NCBI GenBank assembly: GCA_019359765.1
Contig: JAHHGU010000057.1
Location: 1 to 33,345, forward strand
DNA length: 33,345 nucleotides
Reading direction: 5' to 3'
From: Aphanothece sp. CMT-3BRIN-NPC111
Lineage (GTDB): Bacteria; Cyanobacteriota; Cyanobacteriia; Cyanobacteriales; JAHHGU01
Below, piece by piece: positions 7,450-12,298 of this stretch (the first letter of the stretch is position 1; each line of letters starts with the position of its first letter). Position numbers and translations under genes: made by a program. The notes beneath the pieces were generated by a model. That model ran no database searches, was not told the origin of the DNA, and worked only from the letters and a program-made list of their open reading frames with translations.

Positions 7450-8879
7450 TTATCATCGCGCACTGGCAACGGTGTCTCCAGAATTTCCATCAGCAACTCT
7501 AGCCGCGATGGACGAGACAGCAACGGCACCAAATTGGGCAGCGAGTAGTAGTCACCCGCGAAAGTAACTGTCTCAAAAGATACTTGAGATTCTTGCAACT
7601 GCCGTTCTAAATAGTTGCTGTGCTGCCCGACTTTGACGATAACCACATTCGGTATTACCTTCAATTCTTCGCAGTAGCGGGTATAAACCTCTTGGAAATA
7701 AGGACGAGTGTTTTCACCCTCGTCAGTAACGATGATGATTTGCTCCACACTTTGCTGCTTTTGCCGCATGGCTTCCAGCGCTACACCGATACTGGTGCCG
7801 CCTGCTGGGAAGAGGTGTGCAAATGCCTTTTCCCAATCTGACAACGCCTGACCTTTGGCAATTACTGGATACGGCTTGGAATCGAAGGCGTAAACGAATA
7901 AATCCCCGTCTGAAATACCAGAAATCAAAGCTGCAATCTGCTTACCGACTTCCAGGGCCTCAGTCATGCTAGGGCTTTTGTCTACAAACAAAGCAGTCGG
8001 TTTGGTAATTTTACCGCGCTGCTTAACTTGTTCATCAACAACCTTTTCTAACTGGGCAACTGTTGCTTCATCAACGTTAGCGACTTCTGCGGCTTTCATT
8101 GCCTTGTATGCAGAAACGCGATCGCTTTTCGCCGCCGCTGCCAGTTTTTCCTCAACCAGCGCCTTAACTTCCGAGTGTTCCATCGCACCCCGTTTTTTCA
8201 GCGACTGGAGATTGTTAATTACCTCTTGCGGTGACATGGAATTAATCAGCGCCACTAGCACCGGAGAGGTTAACTCGCGTACCGCACCCACCGCCACAGT
8301 GTAGGGGATCTTGTGTTCCCCAATTAACTGCGCTTGTTCTGCGGGAGTTTGCGCCTTAGCCAGTTGCTTAAGCATAAAAGCGAGGCTATCTTCAGGGGGC
8401 GTATCTTTGAAGAGAACAGCGTTAGCGCGATCGCTTGGCTTAATATGCAAACTAGCATACAGGTGCTTCATCGCCTTACGTCCCCGCAATGCCGCCCTAT
8501 CAAAGAACATCGGGTTCTTTTCCCGTTCCTTCAGATAGCGCCGCACCGCAGTACGCGCCGAACGCGGCAGCTTCTGCTGATGCTGCTTCATAAAGTCTAC
8601 AATTCTCGCCACCTCGTAAGGCGGGAACTCTTGCAGCAACATAAAACCAGCGCTGCGGTGTTCGTTCAACTGGCTGGTAAGTAAATTGCCAGTAAAAACT
8701 TCCTTGTGGTCGCGGACATCACCATGCCGCTGATACCATGCAGCTAAGTGTCCGTAGAAGATGGGGTCAAGTTCCACCATCAGCTTGTGCAATTCTGCTA
8801 CCTTGCCCAATTCTCGGTGCGGCGTAGTGAGCAGACTGTTGAGCAATTCTAAACGCAAGTCGCGTTCTGCTGTATTCAT
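7446..8879 (-). CDS. rsr: Ro60/Rsr-type TROVE-VWA RNA-binding protein
   Basis: 477 residues from ATG 8879, preceded by GGAGG at good spacing; 27 more residues are open upstream but run into structured RNA. The N-terminal two thirds (about 10-250) is a helical TROVE-like repeat ring: RSARTAVRRYLKE, then MFFDRAALRGRKAMKHLYA, ANAVLFKDTPPEDS, KIPYTVAVGAVRELTSPVL and INNLQSLKKRGAM. The C-terminal VWA-like domain (about 294-470) has an intact MIDAS: LFVDKSPSMTE (Asp300, Ser302, Ser304), AGGTSIG (Thr362) and VTDEGEN (Asp386). Ro proteins bind Y RNAs on the outer ring surface and misfolded or 3'-single-stranded RNA in the central hole, and in bacteria work with PNPase in rRNA processing and stress RNA decay. 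Six Y-like RNAs sit in the same operon, which strongly supports the call. Confidence 0.88.
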   Translation of the reverse strand: MNTAERDLRLELLNSLLTTPHRELGKVAELHKLMVELDPIFYGHLAAWYQRHGDVRDHKEVFTGNLLTSQLNEHRSAGFMLLQEFPPYEVARIVDFMKQHQQKLPRSARTAVRRYLKEREKNPMFFDRAALRGRKAMKHLYASLHIKPSDRANAVLFKDTPPEDSLAFMLKQLAKAQTPAEQAQLIGEHKIPYTVAVGAVRELTSPVLVALINSMSPQEVINNLQSLKKRGAMEHSEVKALVEEKLAAAAKSDRVSAYKAMKAAEVANVDEATVAQLEKVVDEQVKQRGKITKPTALFVDKSPSMTEALEVGKQIAALISGISDGDLFVYAFDSKPYPVIAKGQALSDWEKAFAHLFPAGGTSIGVALEAMRQKQQSVEQIIIVTDEGENTRPYFQEVYTRYCEELKVIPNVVIVKVGQHSNYLERQLQESQVSFETVTFAGDYYSLPNLVPLLSRPSRLELLMEILETPLPVRDDN

Positions 8880-8954
8880 AATACTACCTCCGTTCAATCT
8901 TTGAGGGTTGAGGAGGCAGGTGTCGCACACTTTTAGAAAGAGAAAAATTATGCC

Positions 8955-9070
8955 GCGCAAGTCAGGAGAGCTTTTTATGCCTGCTATAGGTCTCAGGCTT
9001 GCAGCGTACTAACCCGTGTACGCACCTTTGCTTTTTTGGTGGAGTATGTAAGCTCTCCCGGTTGGGGCGC
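8955..9070 (-). ncRNA. Y-RNA-like structured RNA, copy 1
   Basis: Shares the six-copy architecture. The 5' end GCGCCCCAAC pairs at its base with the 3' TTGCGC; the upper stem is GGAGAGCT / AGCTCTCC, followed on the 5' side by TACATAC; the 3' strand is CTGACTTGCGC. The cargo is not recognisably tRNA: three hairpins, CACC/GGTG, GCGTAC/GTACGC around ACGGGTTA, and GCCTG/CAGGC. It lies between the bL12 and Ro genes, ending about 75 nt upstream of the Ro start codon. Exact ends are inferred from the stem. Confidence 0.7.
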
Positions 9071-9091
9071 AGCGACAACTGCCATTGTAAA

Positions 9092-9475
9092 CTACTTCAC
9101 AGAAACCTTCGCGCCTGCTACTTCTAGCTGTTGCTTGATGTCGTTAGCAGCATCGAGTGCGATCGCTTCCTTAACAGTCTTTGGTGCTGATTCCACAAAA
9201 TCTTTCGCTTCCTTCAACCCCAAACCTGTCAAGGTTCTTACCACCTTAAGAATTTCAATTTTCTTATTAGCGGGGACTTCCTCCAGCACAACATCAAATT
9301 CAGTTTGTACTGGTGGCGTGTCAATATCCGGTTTTTGTGGTTCAGGGGTAAAAGTCCATTGACGAGCCGAAGCATCAACCCCGAAGGTATCTTCTATCTG
9401 CTTAACCAAGGCAGCAGTTTCAATTAGCGTTAAAGATTTCAGTTGTTCCAAAATTTCCATAGTTTTACCGGACAT
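9092..9475 (-). CDS. Ribosomal protein bL12 (L7/L12) homologue
   Basis: 127 residues with complete bL12 layout: N-terminal dimerisation helices (MEILEQLKSLTLIETAALVK), a hinge rich in Pro/Thr (about 38-58), and the C-terminal domain FDVVLEEVPANKKIEILKVV, GLGLKEAKDFVESAPK, then IKQQLEVAGAKVSVK. AGGAGG sits 5 nt before the ATG. bL12 forms the ribosomal stalk and recruits translational GTPases. Cyanobacterial chromosomes carry rplL beside rplJ; here there is no rplJ and the gene is wedged between two Y-like RNAs in the Ro operon, so this is probably a paralogue with a specialised job. Confidence 0.85.
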   Translation of the reverse strand: MSGKTMEILEQLKSLTLIETAALVKQIEDTFGVDASARQWTFTPEPQKPDIDTPPVQTEFDVVLEEVPANKKIEILKVVRTLTGLGLKEAKDFVESAPKTVKEAIALDAANDIKQQLEVAGAKVSVK

Positions 9476-9537
9476 ATATACCTCCTAAAAAAATAGTTAT
9501 TAGTAACTACTGCACTGTAAAAACAGCACCGCGATAG

Positions 9538-9662
9538 CTAACGTGCAAGTTAAGAAAGCTGTTGGTTTATACACGGGAGTTGAACCCGTTACCCATCGAT
9601 TCTGAGTCGATTGCTCTACCAAATGAGCTAGTATGTAAGCTTTCTAAGTCAGGGCACGTTAG
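9538..9662 (-). ncRNA. Y-RNA-like RNA, copy 2, with tRNA-like domain in normal order
   Basis: Lower stem CTAACGTGC / GCACGTTAG (9 bp, different sequence from other copies but still paired), internal loop CCTGAC opposite AACTT, upper stem AGAAAGCT / AGCTTTCT, then TACATAC. The cargo (about 9571-9630) is a tRNA without a clear acceptor stem: D-arm GCTC-ATTTGGTA-GAGC, anticodon arm ATCGA-CTCAGAA-TCGAT (CAG), T-arm ACGGG-TTCAACT-CCCGT. The Y stem takes the place of the acceptor. A standard tRNA caller might report it as a degenerate tRNA-Leu. It lies 60 nt upstream of the bL12 gene. Confidence 0.8.
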
Positions 9663-9731
9663 CGCAGCGGTACGAAGTGCCGTCAAAACTTTTTCTGTCT
9701 GTCGATTATGATTACTGGTATAAGAGGCGAT

Positions 9732-9869
9732 CGCGCAAGTCAAAAAAGCTTTGTGTTTTACCACTGAGCTACTCCCCCAAACAGTGGGGGAGAAAGGAGT
9801 CGAACCTTTGACCATTCAATTAAAAATCGAATGCTCTGACCGTATGTAAGCTTCTCTAGTTAGGGCGCG
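9732..9869 (-). ncRNA. Y-RNA-like RNA, copy 3, with tRNA-Lys-like domain permuted at the D-loop
   Basis: Lower stem CGCGC / GCGCG, CCCTAAC opposite TGACTT, upper stem AGAAGCTT / AAGCTTTTT, TACATAC. Read 5'-3' the cargo runs: GAGC (3' D-stem strand), anticodon arm TTCGA-TTTTTAA-TTGAA (UUU), T-arm AAAGG-TTCGACT-CCTTT, acceptor 3' strand CTCCCCCA, a CTGTTT linker, acceptor 5' strand GGGGGAG, TA, GCTC, AGTGGTA. The parts of tRNA-Lys are all there but start and finish in the D-loop, where the Y stem is joined. The acceptor is closed by the linker, so it cannot be aminoacylated normally. Confidence 0.8.
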
Positions 9870-9966
9870 TGCCGCTAATACCTACGCACAAATTAAACAT
9901 TTAATCTTAATTTCAAACCTCCGTTACAGAGCGTGAAAATCTAATCCAAAAGCCGCAATAAAATTG

Positions 9967-10134
9967 CCCCGCGCAAGTCAGCAAAGCTGTTCACGTTTGG
10001 CGCTCTATCCATTGAGCTACAGCTGCATTTAGAGCAGCTGGTGGGAATCGTACGCGAAGCGTTGCCGAAGGCTACCCACAACCTCCCCGTTAGTAGCGGG
10101 AATGTGTGTATGCTTCACCCGTTAGGGCGCGGGG
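9967..10134 (-). ncRNA. Y-RNA-like RNA, copy 4, with tRNA-like domain permuted between D and anticodon stems
   Basis: Lower stem CCCCGCGC / GCGCGGGG, CCCTAAC opposite TGACTT, upper stem ending AAGC / GCTT, ATACACAC. Cargo order: anticodon arm TCCCG-CTACTAA-CGGGG, T-stem GTGGG ... CCCAC, acceptor 3' strand CAGCTGC, linker TCTAAAT, acceptor 5' strand GCAGCTG (perfect 7 bp), TA, complete D-arm GCTC-AATGGATA-GAGC. A palindromic repeat (10051-10074) is inserted in the T-loop, between GTGGG and GATTCCCAC. The anticodon triplet would read ACT, unusual for a functional tRNA. Confidence 0.8.
10051..10074. repeat. Palindromic repeat inserted in the T-loop of Y copy 4
   Basis: gcgaagcgttgccgaaggc is a typical cyanobacterial interspersed palindrome. 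Removing it restores a GTGGG / CCCAC T-arm with a normal-sized loop. Confidence 0.65.
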
Positions 10135-10153
10135 TGAAAGGTTGTAATAGTTG

Positions 10154-10338
10154 CCCCATGCAAGTCGAAAAAGCTTTATTACAACCTTACGACCGTTCTT
10201 ACTAAGCAATGCCTAGCAGTGGACACGCAAACCGCATCTAACTTGAGATTTGGGATGCTTCGCTAGTCGGTCGCCCGAACATCGCTACCTTAGGATCGTT
10301 ATCAACAGTGTGTATGCTTTTTCGGTAAGGACACGGGG
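10154..10338 (-). ncRNA. Y-RNA-like RNA, copy 5, with 23S rRNA H69-H71-like cargo
   Basis: Lower stem CCCCGTG / CATGGGG (compensatory to the other copies), CCTTAC opposite CGACTT, upper stem CGAAAAAGC / GCTTTTTCG, ATACACAC. The cargo is not tRNA. Its 5' part has TAACGATCCTAAGGTAGCGA, matching the near-universal 23S segment TAACGGTCCTAAGGTAGCGA (E. coli 1917-1936) at 19 of 20 positions. Its 3' part has GTAAGAACGGTCGTAAG, resembling the segment just before it, GTAAACGGCGGCCGTAAC. TCGT/ACGA plus GG/CC can re-form an H69-like stem. As in the tRNA copies, the fragment appears opened at a loop. Confidence 0.72.
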
Positions 10339-10358
10339 TGAAGAATCTCATAACTGCT

Positions 10359-10532
10359 CCGCACAAGTTGGAAAAGCCTTTTTTGCACAACTTCTAGTGT
10401 GTCTACCATTCCACCATGAAGACCGTAGCCTTCAGTGGGATTTGTTGGCGTAGCCTGCGCGTTAGCGCATACCCACAATCCTTTTCAGGAGCCAGATCTA
10501 AACGTGTGTAGGCTTCTCATGTCAGGGCGCGG
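10359..10532 (-). ncRNA. Y-RNA-like RNA, copy 6, with tRNA-Leu-like domain permuted at the anticodon loop
   Basis: Lower stem CCGCGC / GTGCGG, CCCTGAC opposite CAACTT, upper stem GAGAAGCC / GGCTTTTC (AGCT becomes AGCC/GGCT, covarying), TACACAC. Cargo order: anticodon 3' strand TCTGG, class II variable arm TCCT-GAAA-AGGA, T-stem GTGGG ... CCCAC, acceptor 3' strand TGAAGGC, TACG, acceptor 5' strand GTCTTCA, Leu-type D-arm GGTGGAATGGTAGACAC, anticodon 5' strand CTAGA. The Y stem replaces the anticodon loop. A palindrome (10448-10470) interrupts the T-loop. It starts 15 nt after the stop of the 66-aa gene. Confidence 0.8.
10448..10470. repeat. Palindromic repeat inserted in the T-loop of Y copy 6
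   Basis: ggcgtagcctgcgcgttagc forms a hairpin and splits the T-arm GTGGG / CCCAC. It is unlike the insert in copy 4, so the insertions are independent. Confidence 0.6.
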
Positions 10533-10547
10533 AACAAAACTTGAATT

Positions 10548-10748
10548 TTACCCGTAGACTGCCTCTGGGCGTATAATCACATCCCCGCTGGGACGCCGAT
10601 CAACTACGTAAGACTGGAGGCGATCGCGACCTACATCTAAATGTTGTGCAAGGCGTTCTTTAACAGCCGTATCGTTCATCCCAGCCGTGACACCCAGCTG
10701 ATTTTCTGTAATGTCGTAGGAACGACCTTCAAATCGAACGTGAACCAT
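10548..10748 (-). CDS. Small conserved-type protein heading the Ro/Y-RNA operon
   Basis: 66 residues from ATG 10748 (MVHVRFEGRSYDITENQLG). An in-frame GTG three codons upstream overlaps the AGGAGG ribosome site and is therefore rejected. I do not recognise the family. The sequence alternates short beta-like segments (HVRFEGRSYDI, SYVVDRR, DVIIRP) with a helical stretch (NDTAVKERLAQHL), compatible with a small compact fold. It is preceded by a strong promoter with a palindromic operator and followed 15 nt later by Y copy 6, so it should be co-transcribed with the Y RNAs. It could be a regulator or an RNP component. Confidence 0.7.
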   Translation of the reverse strand: MVHVRFEGRSYDITENQLGVTAGMNDTAVKERLAQHLDVGRDRLQSYVVDRRPSGDVIIRPEAVYG

Positions 10749-10789
10749 TTTGAACACCTCCTAGAAGCCTTTTTCTTTGCTTCTTTTTT

Positions 10790-10818
10790 ATACTACTTGT
10801 ATACTACAAGTGTGTCAA
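10790..10818 (-). promoter_or_regulatory. Promoter of the Ro/Y-RNA operon with palindromic operator
   Basis: On the minus strand TTGACA (10818-10813), 17-nt spacer, TAGTAT (10795-10790). The spacer and -10 contain ACTTGTA-TAC-TACAAGT, a 17-bp palindrome (10795-10811). On the plus strand ATACTAC occurs twice, 11 bp apart (10790, 10801), the same layout as the tRNA-array promoter. Confidence 0.75.
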
Positions 10819-10866
10819 GAGCCTGACCAAACTTTTTTCAGGTCAATCGCTCGTGTTGCGATAATG

Positions 10867-10938
10867 TGGGTGGTATAGGAATTGAACCTATCTGGTGCTA
10901 GTTAAAAGCTAGCTGCACAGCCACTATGCCAACCACCC
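10867..10938 (-). tRNA. tRNA-Lys(TTT)
   Basis: Acceptor GGGTGGT / ACCACCC; anticodon arm GCTAG-CTTTTAA-CTAGC; T-arm ATAGG-TTCAATT-CCTAT. CCA not encoded. It is the last gene of the array, just upstream of the Ro-operon promoter. Confidence 0.9.
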
Positions 10939-10948
10939 GCACATTAAA

Positions 10949-11020
10949 CTCCTCGGTCTGGATTTGAACCAGAAACCCTTCCGTTAACAGCGGAACGCTC
11001 TGCCGTTGAGCTACCGAGGA
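10949..11020 (-). tRNA. tRNA-Asn(GTT)
   Basis: Acceptor TCCTCGG / CCGAGGA, D-arm GCTC-AACGGCA-GAGC, anticodon arm TTCCG-CTGTTAA-CGGAA, T-loop TTCAAAT. Canonical. One of two Asn(GTT) genes in the array. Confidence 0.92.
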
Positions 11021-11024
11021 ATAA

Positions 11025-11094
11025 CCCCTTACCCAAGAGTCGAACTTGGCACACCGTTTTTAGGAAAAACAGGTCTGCATCCGGCAGGCAAGGG
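11025..11094 (-). tRNA. tRNA-Arg(CCT)
   Basis: Acceptor CCCTTGC / GTAAGGG with one G-U, anticodon loop TTCCTAA (CCT), T-arm CCAAG-TTCGACT-CTTGG. Short D-arm of the GCC-type seen in Arg tRNAs. Confidence 0.85.
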
Positions 11095-11097
11095 AAA

Positions 11098-11167
11098 CCC
11101 CTCTAGATGGAGTCGAACCACCGCACTCGCCGTTAGAAGCGGCAATGCCAGATCCTCTGGTAGAGGG
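11098..11167 (-). tRNA. tRNA-Arg(TCT)
   Basis: Acceptor CCCTCTA / TAGAGGG; anticodon arm GCCG-CTTCTAA-CGGC; T-loop TTCGACT. D-arm CCAG-AGGAT-CTGG is short. Only 4 nt separate it from tRNA-Arg(CCT). Confidence 0.85.
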
Positions 11168-11168
11168 A

Positions 11169-11245
11169 AATCCACCGGGGAGGTACTGCCCCTCCTACAA
11201 CTGCGTTATCGGCACAGCGCGTCACTATTTCCGCCTCCGGTGGAT
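11169..11245 (-). pseudogene. Degenerate tRNA-like gene, Ile(GAT)-like anticodon
   Basis: Acceptor ATCCACC / GGTGGAT is intact, and CTGTG-CCGATAA-CGCAG gives GAT, but position 33 is C instead of T and the T-loop reads GGCAGTA instead of TTCRANY. It fills a tRNA-sized slot in the array. Probably a decaying tRNA or a tRNA mimic. Confidence 0.5.
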
Positions 11246-11247
11246 CA

Positions 11248-11330
11248 AGGAAGATGGAGGGATCGAACCCCTACAGTTGCCTGTACCCTAGGTTTCAAGT
11301 CTAGTTGCCATCCATTCAGCGGCATCTTCC
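11248..11330 (-). tRNA. tRNA-Ser(TGA)
   Basis: Acceptor GGAAGAT / ATCTTCC; anticodon loop CTTGAAA; long variable arm containing GTACAG; T-arm TAGGG-TTCGATC-CCTCC-like. Class II as expected for Ser. Discriminator is T rather than the usual G. Confidence 0.85.
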
Positions 11331-11338
11331 ATTTAGGG

Positions 11339-11411
11339 ATGTCTGACGGGGCTTGAACCCGCTATTACTGGTTCCACAAACCAGCGCCGCGACCGCTTTG
11401 GCTTCAGACAC
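11339..11411 (-). tRNA. tRNA-His(GTG)
   Basis: Acceptor TGTCTGA / TCAGACA preceded by G (the His-specific G-1 at 11411), anticodon arm CTGGT-TTGTGGA-ACCAG, T-arm GCGGG-TTCAAGC-CCCGT. Confidence 0.88.
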
Positions 11412-11417
11412 CAATAG

Positions 11418-11490
11418 TGGATCTGATCGGACTCGAACCGACAACCTCCTGATTGCAAAACAGGCGTTCTCCCATTGGAACTACAGACCC
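11418..11490 (-). tRNA. tRNA-Ala(TGC)
   Basis: Acceptor GGGTCTG / CAGATCC has the G3-U70 pair that specifies alanine. Anticodon loop TTTGCAA (TGC) is closed by a T-T mismatch. T-arm TCGGT-TCGAGTC-like; discriminator A. Confidence 0.85.
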
Positions 11491-11496
11491 ATTTAA

Positions 11497-11572
11497 GCGG
11501 GAATGGTAGGAATTGAACCCACAACCTCGGAGGTCGAAACTCCGTACTCTATCCTATTGAGCTACACTCCCG
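11497..11572 (-). tRNA. tRNA-Arg(TCG)
   Basis: Acceptor CGGGAGT / ATTCCCG, anticodon arm CGGAG-TTTCGAC-CTCCG, T-arm GTGGG-TTCAATT-CCTAC with one wobble. Confidence 0.88.
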
Positions 11573-11574
11573 TA

Positions 11575-11646
11575 TAGTTCTGGTGGGGCTCGAACCCACG
11601 ACTACCCGCTTATGAGACGGACGCTCTACCTCTGAGCTACAGAACC
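11575..11646 (-). tRNA. tRNA-Met(CAT) or tRNA-Ile2(CAT)
   Basis: Acceptor GGTTCTG / CAGAACT with a terminal G-U, D-arm GCTC-AGAGGTA-GAGC, anticodon loop CTCATAA, T-arm GTGGG-TTCGAGC-CCCAC. CAT is shared by elongator Met and lysidine-modified Ile; I cannot separate them. Confidence 0.85.
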
Positions 11647-11649
11647 TTA

Positions 11650-11721
11650 ATCGGATGGTAGGACTTGAACCCACACACAAAGTTTGGCGAACTTTGATGC
11701 TACCAACTACATCACAACCGC
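11650..11721 (-). tRNA. tRNA-Gly(GCC), with C33 and weak acceptor
   Basis: AAAGT-TCGCCAA-ACTTT gives GCC, but the base before the anticodon is C, not the near-invariant T33. Acceptor GCGGTTG / CATCCGA has two mismatches. T-arm GTGGG-TTCAAGT-CCTAC is good. Function doubtful. Confidence 0.6.
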
Positions 11722-11732
11722 ATTTTTAAAAG

Positions 11733-11803
11733 AGCGGATAACGAGGGTTGAACTCGTGCCTAGAGTTTGGAAGACTCAGATGCTGCCACTACACCATATC
11801 CGC
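11733..11803 (-). tRNA. tRNA-Gly(TCC)
   Basis: Acceptor GCGGATA / TATCCGC perfect; anticodon arm TGAGT-CTTCCAA-ACTCT; T-arm ACGAG-TTCAACC-CTCGT. Confidence 0.9.
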
Positions 11804-11812
11804 ATGACTGAG

Positions 11813-11884
11813 AGCAGGAGGCGAGATTTGAACTCGCATAGGCAGTTTACAAGACTGCTGTGTTGCCATTGACACCACACCTGC
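11813..11884 (-). tRNA. tRNA-Thr(TGT)
   Basis: Acceptor GCAGGTG / CTCCTGC with one mismatch, anticodon arm GCAGT-CTTGTAA-ACTGC, T-arm GCGAG-TTCAAAT-CTCGC. Confidence 0.88.
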
Positions 11885-11892
11885 ATTTTGGT

Positions 11893-11966
11893 GGCAGGGG
11901 CAAGATTTGAACTTGCTGATTTGCAGATTATGAAACTGCCGAGCCTGACAATTGTTCCATCCCTGC
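11893..11966 (-). tRNA. tRNA-Met(CAT), second CAT gene
   Basis: Acceptor GCAGGG / CCCTGC (six pairs), anticodon loop TTCATAA closed by a T-T mismatch, T-arm GCAAG-TTCAAAT-CTTGC. No GGG/CCC anticodon stem, so not a standard initiator. Could be elongator Met or Ile2. Confidence 0.75.
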
Positions 11967-11977
11967 ATCGCCACCAA

Positions 11978-12051
11978 TACCCCTGACTGGACTTGAACCA
12001 GTATCACTCTCGTTCTAAGCAAGAGATGTCTACCAATTGCATCACAGGGGC
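11978..12051 (-). tRNA. tRNA-Leu(TAG) anticodon, short variable loop
   Basis: Acceptor GCCCCTG / CAGGGGT, anticodon arm TCTTG-CTTAGAA-CGAGA, T-arm ACTGG-TTCAAGT-CCAGT. The variable region is only a few nucleotides, unlike the long arm that bacterial leucyl-tRNAs carry. Confidence 0.78.
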
Positions 12052-12054
12052 ATA

Positions 12055-12132
12055 ATCCGAGTGGTAGGATTTGAACCTACGACCTGTTGACCCCCAGTCA
12101 ACCGCGCTCGGCCCAACTGCGCCACACCCGGA
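12055..12132 (-). tRNA. tRNA-Pro(GGG)
   Basis: Acceptor TCCGGGT / ACTCGGA; anticodon arm GTTGA-CTGGGGG-TCAAC; T-arm GTAGG-TTCAAAT-CCTAC. Canonical. Confidence 0.9.
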
Positions 12133-12139
12133 TAGTTGG

Positions 12140-12214
12140 TACTCCCGACAGGATTTGAACCTGTAAAAACCTAGAATCTCGGTCTAGGGCGTATCCCAGT
12201 TCCGCCACGGGAGC
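12140..12214 (-). tRNA. tRNA-Leu(GAG) anticodon, C33, short variable loop
   Basis: Acceptor GCTCCCG / CGGGAGT, D-arm of Leu style, anticodon arm CTAGA-CCGAGAT-TCTAG (C at position 33), T-arm ACAGG-TTCAAAT-CCTGT. The variable arm is reduced to GTTTTT. Confidence 0.7.
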
Positions 12215-12218
12215 GTAG

Positions 12219-12294
12219 TACCCCTGACAGGAGTCGAACCTGCAAAAAACACCGAGTCTGAGTCGGCGACGGTTTCCAATTACGTCACAGGGGC
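12219..12294 (-). tRNA. tRNA-Leu(CAG) anticodon, short variable loop
   Basis: Acceptor GCCCCTG / CAGGGGT, identical to that of the Leu(TAG) gene; anticodon loop CTCAGAC; variable region GTTTTTT; T-loop TTCGACT. Its similarity to the other short-variable Leu genes suggests array-internal duplication. Confidence 0.78.
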
Positions 12295-12298
12295 TGGA

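Noticed and set aside
8334..8684. Plus-strand frame opposite the Ro gene
   Set aside because: Shadow of the strongly supported Ro coding frame.
9567..9815. 82-codon minus-strand frame over Y copies 2 and 3
   Set aside because: Lies over structured RNA with tRNA-like parts; codons carry no protein-like signal.
10281..10302. Homing endonuclease target (I-CeuI-like site)
   Set aside because: The similarity arises because that enzyme's site lies in the same 23S segment; no intron or homing gene is here, and the rRNA-mimic explanation accounts for it.
11978..12051. Amber suppressor tRNA
   Set aside because: The anticodon TAG reads the CUA Leu codon; a UAG suppressor would need CTA.
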